This document shows positions 1 to 6,900 of a stretch of DNA of 8,924 bases, piece by piece. A program made the translations under genes and the position numbers. Location: NCBI GenBank assembly GCA_026692885.1, contig JAPLNJ010000794.1:1-8924 (forward strand). Reading direction: 5' to 3'. Origin of the DNA: Planctomycetota bacterium (GTDB lineage Bacteria > Planctomycetota > Planctomycetia > Pirellulales > Pirellulaceae). The notes beneath the pieces were generated by a model. The model saw nothing but the letters and a program-made list of their open reading frames with translations, had not been told where the DNA came from and did no database searches. Within the stretch, counting starts at the first letter, position 1. Each line of letters starts with the position of its first letter.

Positions 1-284
1 CCGATCATTCGCCATCCCTCTGGCTTCGCGTAATTCGTTACCTCCTTACGTGCAAAGTTCTGTTCTGACCCGGTGGTTAGCCTTTGGCCAGGCCGGATTG
101 TCCGGCTGATTTGCAGCAGCTTATCTTGGCGCACTCATGGCGAGGCTCCTGGGGGTGTTGCGATTTGGAAGGTTGGCTCCGCGTACCGTCGGCCGAAGAC
201 AACCGGCGAGGCCGTATTGTACTGGACGGCAGTCCCGAAAGGACGACCGTATGCCGGCCCAGGCCAACGGCCGACGAGGAATTT
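1..284. other. Left-end stretch without a recognisable gene
   Basis: I see no convincing gene here. Short open frames exist on both strands (for example 84-299 plus), but their translations are rich in Arg, Pro and Gly, resemble no family I know, and lack a clear ribosome binding site. No tRNA cloverleaf or rRNA segment is visible. The stretch may be plain intergenic DNA or the edge of a gene lying to the left. Confidence 0.4.
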
Positions 285-366
285 TGGCAGAATGATTAGT
301 GGCAGAATGATGGAGGAGGAGCGAGTGCACCCAAGGAACATCATTCTGCCGTACATTATTCTGCCA
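285..366. repeat. Palindromic repeat built from four GGCAGAATRAT boxes
   Basis: Two direct copies of GGCAGAATGAT lie at 286-296 and 301-311. Two inverted copies follow at 340-350 and 355-365. Together they form 28-base arms at 285-312 and 339-366 that match at 23 of 28 positions, around a 26-base spacer. The mismatches fall in the linker between boxes and at one box position, so the boxes are the conserved part. The element lies about 50 bases past the stop of the minus-strand membrane protein gene, where a stem-loop could also help end transcription or protect the mRNA. No coding function is likely. From memory, boxes of this type are scattered in planctomycete intergenic DNA; I could not check this here. 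Confidence 0.75.
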
Positions 367-414
367 GAGCCGCTGACCGAGCGGGAAGGGCTGTCGTTTT
401 GTGCCCCGGCCGCC

Positions 415-1737
415 TCACGGTTTGGACGCTGCGGCTTGGCGGAGGTCGGCGAGTTCCTTCCGCACGTCTTCGAGGCGGGGCCGGTCGGCGGGGGTGGCGT
501 GGTTGGTGATCCCCAGCGACCGGGCCTGCTCGACAAATTTCCCCAGGTCGCCGCCGAACGCGATCGGCCGCTTGAACTCCTCCGACAGCTTTTGTTCCAG
601 TTCCGACAGTACCAACTTCTGCGCCTCCCCCACGCAAGACGGCCCCTTCAGCACCTCACTTAGTTCCTCTTTGCTCAGCGGCTGGAGCAAGGCCGCGACA
701 AGTCTTCGCAATTCGCCTTCTTCCTCGCCATCGTGCGGTGGGCCGGGAATTGCGTTCCGCAACAGGTACGACAAGGTGAACAACCGCGTCTGGTGAGCCC
801 TCGGCTCCAAACGCCATGCCAGCGCCGCCAGGGAGTAGCTCAGGCGGCTGAGTCGGGACGCATCGGTTTCCTTCTCCATCGCCATGGCCAGACGTTCTGC
901 ACCCCGCCCCGCCAACGGCGCGGCGTCCGCCAGTTGCAACCGCCCGGCCAGCGCCGCCAGGGAGTAGCTCAAGCGGCTGAGTCGGTCCGCGTCGGTTTCC
1001 TTCTCTATCGCCGTGACCAGACGTTCTGCGCCCCGCTCCGCCAGCCGCGCGGCTTCTGCCGGTTCCAAACGCCCGGCCAGCGCAGTCAGGGAATCGCCCA
1101 GGTGGCTGAGTCGGTCCGGATTGGTCTCCCGCTCCATCGCCGCGCCAAGGCGGTCGGCCCCGCGCGCCGCCAATCGCCCGGATTCTATCGGTTCTAACCG
1201 CCGGGTCAGAGCGGCCAGGGAGTAGCTCAGCCGGCTGAGTCGGTCCGGATTGATTTCCTTCTCCATCGCGTCGACAAGGCGGTACGTCAGCGGAACGGCG
1301 TCCGAGGCTTTCAACTGCCCGGCCAATGCCGCTAGGGACGAGCTTTGGCGGCTGAGTTCGTACGGATCGGTTTCTCTCTCCATGTCCGTCAGCAAGAGGC
1401 TGGCCAAGCGCGCGGCGTCCGCCGAGCTCAAAGGACCGTCCAGCAACATGACGGCGTCGCTCAGGCTGGCCCGATTTAATTGTTCTAATTCTGGTTTTGC
1501 CTTATCTGTTGCCCAAATCCTCACCCCAAGCAAAGCGGTGCTAGGCAGCAATGTGAGCAGCAACACGACGAAGATGCTGACTCGTATCCGCTTTCTGCGT
1601 TTGCGGCTGGCTGCCAGGAATGCCTGCGCTTCATTCCAGGTCGATTCGGGGACGTAACGCCGCGACCACTGCTCTGAGACGCCTTCTTCCCATCGGAAGC
1701 CGCCGACGTGAGTCGGTCGGAGCGTCCCGCCTCTCAC
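415..1737 (-). CDS. Membrane-anchored helical-repeat protein, probably 5'-truncated
   Basis: The frame encodes 440 residues. Residues about 1-13 are translated from the neighbouring 69-bp DNA repeat and are probably not ancestral. Residues 44-52 are very basic (SRKRRKRIR) and precede one membrane helix at about 53-73, so the N-terminus should be cytoplasmic and the rest outside. Residues about 101-312 hold five tandem units of roughly 39-43 residues with the pattern ADAARLA..GAERL...MEKETDPDRLSRLSYSLAALAGRLE, broken here by dots; these look like paired alpha helices. A charged helical tail follows (340-440). Repeats of this kind occur, from memory, behind kinase or STAND-NTPase parts in planctomycete proteins, and the stretch EAQAFLAAS before the basic run resembles the end of such a module. 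The only usable start is GTG 1737, directly preceded by in-frame TAG and lacking a clear ribosome binding site. The likeliest reading is the surviving C-terminal part of a larger signalling protein. The exact function is unknown. Confidence 0.72.
   Translation of the reverse strand: MRGGTLRPTHVGGFRWEEGVSEQWSRRYVPESTWNEAQAFLAASRKRRKRIRVSIFVVLLLTLLPSTALLGVRIWATDKAKPELEQLNRASLSDAVMLLDGPLSSADAARLASLLLTDMERETDPYELSRQSSSLAALAGQLKASDAVPLTYRLVDAMEKEINPDRLSRLSYSLAALTRRLEPIESGRLAARGADRLGAAMERETNPDRLSHLGDSLTALAGRLEPAEAARLAERGAERLVTAIEKETDADRLSRLSYSLAALAGRLQLADAAPLAGRGAERLAMAMEKETDASRLSRLSYSLAALAWRLEPRAHQTRLFTLSYLLRNAIPGPPHDGEEEGELRRLVAALLQPLSKEELSEVLKGPSCVGEAQKLVLSELEQKLSEEFKRPIAFGGDLGKFVEQARSLGITNHATPADRPRLEDVRKELADLRQAAASKP
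835..1405 (-). repeat. In-gene tandem repeats, about 117-129 bp, five units
   Basis: The word GGCTGAGT (plus strand) recurs near 844, 973, 1102, 1231 and 1348, giving spacings near 129 bases and once near 117. Each unit encodes one helical repeat of the membrane protein (LSRLSYSLAALAGRLEP and variants). The central units are the most similar at DNA level, which points to fairly recent duplication or gene conversion, while the N-terminal unit has diverged (LSRQSSSLAALAGQLK). Unit number is likely to vary between strains. Confidence 0.7.
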
Positions 1738-1876
1738 CTATGAGCCCGGAAAGCAACGGGGTTGGAAGCCGCCGACGTGAGTCGGTCGGAGTGTCCCGCC
1801 TCTCACCTATGAGCCCGGAAAGAACCGGGGTTGGAAGCTGCCGACGTAAGTCGGTCAGAGCGTCCCGCCTCTCGCC
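1695..1876. repeat. 69-bp tandem repeat array, 2.6 copies, with hairpin core
   Basis: Units begin at 1695, 1764 and 1833, an exact period of 69; the third is cut after about 44 bases. Units 1 and 2 differ at only a few positions. Each contains CCGAC-GTGA-GTCGG (GTAA loop in unit 3), a short hairpin whose stem is kept while the loop varies. The minus-strand reading gives GERRDAPTDSRRRLP-like peptides in several frames, a typical mistranslation of repeat DNA. The array forms the 5' boundary of the helical-repeat gene and lies between it and the sulfatase stop. It is probably a dispersed planctomycete element that has been duplicated locally. Confidence 0.8.
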
Positions 1877-2006
1877 TGCTTTGTGCCGCCGTGCTGGTAG
1901 GTCCAGGGGGGGAACCACCGGCCGACTCTGCGGCGGACCAGGTGTATCGCCGAAACCGGGAAGTATTTCAGCTCACGTTGCTACCTGATTTCTGTCCGCT
2001 TGCTTC

Positions 2007-3743
2007 TCACTCACCCGGTAGCGGCACCACCTGCCCGGTGCGTTTGTCGGTTGGCATCTGCGCGTCCACCTTCTGCAGATACGCCCGCAGTTCACTCGCC
2101 AACGCGTCCCGACGTTCAGGCTGCTCCGTCGCCAGGTTCCGTGTTTCGCTCAGGTCCTCGCGCAGATTGAAAAGCTCGCAGCGCCGGTCCGCGTGATAAT
2201 AGATCAGCTTCCAATTGCCCTTGCGGATGGAACTCGACGCCCCGATACCGGGACCTTTCGGGCCCCAGTTGTTCGGATAATGCCAGACGAGCGTGCGGTT
2301 CTCCGGATAGCCCGGCGTCTGCTGTAACAGCGGAACGAAGCTGACGCCGTCCACCGTCTGGACAATCCCCTGCCGGTCCGTCACGCCGGTCAGCTCCAGG
2401 ATCGTCGGGAAGAAGTCCTCGATGATCAGATAGAGGTCGCACACCGACTTTGGCGCCACCACACCCGGCCAACTCACCAGCATCGGCACGCGTACGCCGC
2501 CTTCGCGTGCCGACCCTTTGCCGCTGGAGAGTGGCGAGTTGTGCGTGTGCGGCTGGCCGCCGCGGCCGTGCGCCGATAACCCGCCATTGTCCGACATGAA
2601 CAGGATGATGGTGTTCCTGTCGATGCCGTGGCGCTGGAGATTGTCCAACAGGTCGCCCAGGCTCTTGTCCATGCCTTCGACCAGCCCTGCGTACATCGCC
2701 TCGGTGTCGTCGAGGCCGGCGTCGCCATACTTCTGGTAGTAGCGTTTGTCCCTCGCAAACGGGACGTGAACGGCGTAGTGCGCCATGTACAGGAAGAATG
2801 GCTTGCCGTCCGCGACAGCCTGGTCCATCGCCAGTTTCGCCTCGACCGTCAGCGCCTCGGTCAGAAACGTCTCGGTGCCGTGATACTTGTTCAACCCCGG
2901 CACGTCCCACACCCGCTCGCCTTGGCGCCACGCCGCGCTGAAGTTCTGCTCGCCCAGGTAGCTCCCGGGGCCGCCCGCCGCGTGGCCGGCCACGTTCACA
3001 TCGAAACCCAGGTTCTTGGGGTCAGCGCCCGGCGTGTCCAGAGCGCCGAAGTGCGCCTTGCCGATATGAATCGTGCGATAGCCGGCGCGACGCAGCAACT
3101 CCGGCAGCGGTGTCGCCCGCACCGTCCGTTCCAGGCCCGGCGTGGGGCAAATGCCGTTGACGTTCCAGGCGGGGAACTCCAGGGTGTCGTGCCTGGCGTC
3201 CGGCCCAGCGTTCTTGTGCAGTGTCCAGTTGGTGACGCGATGCCGCGCCGCGTTCATCCCCGTCAGCAGACTGACGCGCGTGGGCGAACGCACCGAACAG
3301 GCGTAGGCCTGCGTGAACTTCATGCCGGCCGCGGCCAGCCGCTCCATGTTCGGCGTGTGGTACTTGCGGTTTAGCGGCGTGGGCGTGGTGTGGAACGACA
3401 CGCTGGTGTCCTGCCAACCCATGTCGTCCACCAGGAACAGCAGGATGTTCGGCTTGGCGGCCACCGGGCCCTCGGCGCAAACAGTGCTGGTGAGTGCGAA
3501 CGCGACGAGGAGCAGAAGGAGACTTAGACGCGGCCAAGAAATGGCTCCCTCGCCCCTGTGAGCCTGCTGAAAAAGGGGGACTGGCTCCCGATATCTTGTG
3601 CTTGCAGTCGGATACTGTCGCAAGCCGTAGGGTGCCTGTCCCCCTTTTTCAGCAGGCTCCCGGTACTCCGGGCAGCTGGTTGGGGTGCGGGGCGGCGATG
3701 CAAATGCCGAAGTTACTGCTCGGTCGTTCCTGACTGCGTGCAT
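2007..3743 (-). CDS. Secreted sulfatase (alkaline-phosphatase fold) with the formylglycine Cys replaced by Arg
   Basis: This is a family S1-type sulfatase, which would hydrolyse sulfate esters, probably of polysaccharides, in the periplasm or outside. The open frame has 578 codons, but conserved sequence starts near residue 68: a hydrophobic signal peptide (about 68-90, likely cut after STVCA) leads into KPNILLFLVDDMGW. Visible active-site residues are D106 and D107 (calcium), R156, K229, H231, H322, H326, D385-N386 (SDNGG) and K409 (GKGSAREGG). The C-terminal CELFNLREDLSETRNLA segment is standard. The signature reads ACSVRSPTRVSLLTG, so the residue to be oxidised to formylglycine is Arg152 (CGT at 3288-3290) instead of Cys; the family normally has CSPTR here. 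Normal catalysis is therefore not expected unless this is a read error or a changed mechanism. The start is unclear: ATG 3743 and TTG 3623 would translate a DNA foldback element, and no ATG/GTG/TTG lies next to the signal peptide. An ATT at 3542 follows the purine-rich GAGGGAGCC. Functional length is about 511 residues. Confidence 0.9.
   Translation of the reverse strand: MHAVRNDRAVTSAFASPPRTPTSCPEYREPAEKGGQAPYGLRQYPTASTRYREPVPLFQQAHRGEGAISWPRLSLLLLLVAFALTSTVCAEGPVAAKPNILLFLVDDMGWQDTSVSFHTTPTPLNRKYHTPNMERLAAAGMKFTQAYACSVRSPTRVSLLTGMNAARHRVTNWTLHKNAGPDARHDTLEFPAWNVNGICPTPGLERTVRATPLPELLRRAGYRTIHIGKAHFGALDTPGADPKNLGFDVNVAGHAAGGPGSYLGEQNFSAAWRQGERVWDVPGLNKYHGTETFLTEALTVEAKLAMDQAVADGKPFFLYMAHYAVHVPFARDKRYYQKYGDAGLDDTEAMYAGLVEGMDKSLGDLLDNLQRHGIDRNTIILFMSDNGGLSAHGRGGQPHTHNSPLSSGKGSAREGGVRVPMLVSWPGVVAPKSVCDLYLIIEDFFPTILELTGVTDRQGIVQTVDGVSFVPLLQQTPGYPENRTLVWHYPNNWGPKGPGIGASSSIRKGNWKLIYYHADRRCELFNLREDLSETRNLATEQPERRDALASELRAYLQKVDAQMPTDKRTGQVVPLPGE
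3560..3659. repeat. 100-bp foldback element at the sulfatase 5' end
   Basis: Perfect 22-base inverted arms lie at 3560-3581 and 3638-3659, each containing CCTGCTGAAAAAGGGGGAC or its complement. They extend to 30 bases with two mismatches (3560-3589 with 3630-3659). Inside is a second small stem, GCTTGC at 3600-3605 with GCAAGC at 3620-3625. The element is read in frame by the sulfatase frame as AEKGGQAPY and PLFQQ, which explains the odd 67-residue N-terminal extension. It has the structure of a MITE or REP-like foldback and should form a strong hairpin in the mRNA leader. Confidence 0.82.
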
Positions 3744-3907
3744 GGCGGGCCTCTCATCAACAGCTATAGAATTGGATTGGGCGAGGCGGAGGTGCTGGAT
3801 TGCTGTGCATGGGTCTCATACGCGTACGGTGCACACATCTTCGAAGCCTGGCTCTCCGGAGAGCCAGGCTACTTTGGGTCGCTATTCTGTGAGTGAGGCT
3901 CGCCGCG
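3660..3907. other. Gap between the large multidomain gene and the sulfatase
   Basis: The stretch from the foldback to the stop of the large multidomain gene holds a perfect palindrome (3845-3870, listed separately) and no supported gene. A promoter for the sulfatase would be expected in the right half, but I cannot identify convincing -35 and -10 boxes. The sulfatase may be co-transcribed from upstream or have its own promoter here. Confidence 0.45.
3845..3870. repeat. Perfect 26-bp palindrome
   Basis: AGCCTGGCTCTCC is followed directly by its exact reverse complement, with no spacer. It begins 38 bases past the stop of the large multidomain gene and could fold into a stem in that transcript. 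No T-run follows on the minus strand, so it is not a canonical intrinsic terminator. It is more likely another dispersed intergenic repeat that may stabilise the 3' end of the message. Confidence 0.75.
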
Positions 3908-6900
3908 TCATCGCGGCGTCGCTTTCTCCGTGCGGAGCGTGACTTGGCCTCCCGTGGTTGCGGCTTCCACGATCACTCGGAAGCCCACGTCGTAGACGCT
4001 CTGCCACGGCTGGTAGACACGACGCACAGCAGAACCGGCGTCGGCCGGCCGGTCGGCCCAGGAACCGCCGCGGGCCACCTTGCGCTCGGGGCTGGCTCCG
4101 TCGTTCCGGCCGTCGTCGTCGCGGTAGGGATAGGGCCGATAGCTGCTGCGAGTCCACTCGCTGACGTTGCCCACCATGTCCTTCAGTCCCCAGGCGTTGG
4201 CCTCGGTCTGACCGACATAGTCCACCACGAACCACATGTCGCGGAAACGCTCATCGTGCAGCGGGAAGTTCATCTCCGGCGGATAGGGATGACGCCGCTG
4301 CAAGGCGCTGGGGCCATCGTAGCCCATGCTGTACCAGCGGAGAGCCTGGTCGGCCAAATTGGCGAACCGGCCGAAGTCGGTCTCCAGCGTGCCGTAGAAG
4401 AACTGGGACTCGCTGCCCGCGCGGGCCGCCCATTCCCATTGAGCCTCGGTGGGCAGCGTCACCTTGAGCCCCGTCTTCCGACTCATCCACTCGCAGAAGC
4501 GGACGGCTTCCGACCAGGAAACGCGAGCCACCGGTTGATCGGGGTGATTGGCGATATAGCCCGGAACGACTCGATCCAGCGAGTGCATGTCGATATACCG
4601 CGTATCATGCTGCGGATCGAACAAGGCATATTGGCCGTTGGTCACTTCGGTGACGGCCATCCAGAACGGCTGGCTGACGCGCACCACGCAACGAGGCCGT
4701 TCGTCCGGGGCGCCCTCCAGGCGGCCCATCACGAACTCACCGGGGGGAATCCAGGCCAGGGTCAGCTTGACCCCGGCGGCCAAGTCGATGACTTGCTGTG
4801 CTCCCGCGGAGTGGGCCTGTTGCAGCCGGCTCGCTTCGGCCACGGTCAAGGGAAAACCGGTGGCTTTCAAACCGTCGGAGGGGACAGGGTTTTCCGGCGG
4901 AGGAGCGTTGAACGGGATCGGCGTTCGTTGCTTGAACGCCTCCGCCGCTGCCTGATATTCGGCCTCCGGATCGTCGTCGTTGTTGGCCAGCGTCTTGGCC
5001 AACTCGCAGCGGCGTTGCCGTTGATCGAAGTTCTGGAACCGTGGTGGATTCCAATTGCCGGCACGCGGCACATTCAGGTCAATCCAACAGGTGAGCCGCT
5101 CGCGCGCTTCGCGGCTCATCCCGGTTAGTTTCACTCCGTGATGTCCCTTCTCCAACATCTGGATCAGCACACTGGTCGAGGCGTGGTACTCCATCGGAGT
5201 CAGCAGGGCCATGTCGCTTTCCACGCCCGGCCGATGGACGTAAGGATGGAGCGTGTTGTAGGCGGTGTCGGGATCTTTGAAGCACGGGTTACTGCGGGGG
5301 CCGACCGTCGGCGGCTTGTCGTGACAGCCGATGCAATACTGCTCCAGGACGGGGAAGACCTCGTGCGCGAAGGCAAACGGCCGCGGGGAACCATACCAAG
5401 GCTCCAGCGGCTGAGGCCGGCGTCTATGCGCCAAGCTGCGTTTTGTCGGCAGCGTCGCCCGGCGATCCTCGTGACAACCAACGCAGGAGATTTGTTCGCC
5501 GGGCATGCCCACGAACCAACTGCGCATCAGCTGCACGGCTCGGCCTTCGCCGTCCAACGGCTGGATCGAGATCGGCGTGTTGGCCGGGATTTGGAAATAG
5601 GCCGAACCATCGGGCTCGACCGAGGCCGTGCCGAGCACCCGCTTCATGTCCCAACCGGCCTGCGTGCCGACCAGGGGAAACCCAGCCTTGGCATTGTAGC
5701 CGAAGTGGTAGGAGAAGACCCGCAGGCTCTTCACCGTACCTCGCGGCACGCCCGGCAAGCCTGGCCCGCTGTAGATGTCGGCAATGTGGACCTCGGCCGT
5801 TCGGCATCCGGGCTTGACCCGATCGGGGATCACGGGCGGCCGCGGGCGGGCCAGCAGCAGCTGCGGCTCGAACAGCGCCGCCTCTTCGATTTCCACGACC
5901 AGCGTCGCATTGTCGAAGACGTCCACCAAGTAGATTCCCCACAGGCTCTGCGGGGTGGGTTTCATCGACACCAGGAAGTACTTGCTGCTGAGCGGATACG
6001 GATGCGTGGTGAGCGCCGGCCGCTCTTTGCGGTACAGATGCCCGATGATGGCATCGCAGACCGTGCCGGCCACCGTCTTGCCGCGGCCGGGAATCAGTTG
6101 CAGGAAACCGGTCTGCTCGGCCGGCAGAACGTCCGGCGTCACCGCGATCGGCTCGCCTTCGACGCCCCATTCCTTCGACGTCGGGCGATAGCGGAACGGA
6201 TAGGTGCCGGCCAGCCCCGGATCGAGAATCGCCATGCGTCCGCAGTCGCCGAAATCATGATGGCCGCTGATGATGCCCACCAGCCGAGTCGGATGATCGG
6301 GGACCGGCTTGGCAAAGCGGAACGCCGTGGGGAACCAGGAATTGCTGCCGTACAGCGCCACTTGCCCGGTGCCGTCGGGATTCATGCCAAACCGGCGGCG
6401 CGAGAAGTAATGCGGAATATCGCTGTACTCCCAGCGTTGAAACAGGACTCGCCCGTCGTTCAACACCGTCGGGTCGTTGTCGCTGTCCTGATCGAACGTC
6501 AGTTGCCGCAGGGCCTTGGTCGCCGGGTCCAAGAGATACAGGCTGGCGATTTGTCCATTGCCATCGAGACACGGCAGACCGAAATAGTTGCCTGTGGAAC
6601 AGAGCACGATACGGCCGTCGGGCAAGTAGCAGGCATCGAAAAAGTCCAGATCGGGATAGTCGGTGGGAGTCAACTGTTTCAGGCTGCTGCCATCGCTGCG
6701 AATTTCGTAGATGGCCCAACGACCGTTGGCATCGATACTCGAAAACGACATGCGATCGGCGGGGAAGTCGAGACGCATGTCACGCAGGATCTGGCCGCCT
6801 GACGGTTTGTACAATCGGTCGATTCGCGGCTGGCTGCGGAGGCCGGAAACAATTGCGATCTCGTTGTCCCAATTGCCGCGGGACATCGCGGTCTGGTTCA

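Noticed and set aside
285..366. CRISPR array
   Set aside because: The repeated boxes are only about 11 bases, come in inverted pairs, and have no spacers of uniform length or cas genes.
1631..1918. Minus-strand 95-residue frame with GERRDAPTDSRRRLP repeats
   Set aside because: It is only a reading of the 69-bp tandem DNA repeat and overlaps the helical-repeat gene in another frame.
2116..2931. 271-residue minus-strand frame inside the sulfatase
   Set aside because: It is an out-of-frame shadow rich in Arg, Gly and Pro. The sulfatase frame carries all the conserved motifs.
3893..5128. Long plus-strand frames opposite the large gene (also 5138-6802)
   Set aside because: They are antisense shadows in GC-rich DNA. 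Their translations show no family features, while the minus strand has clear domains.
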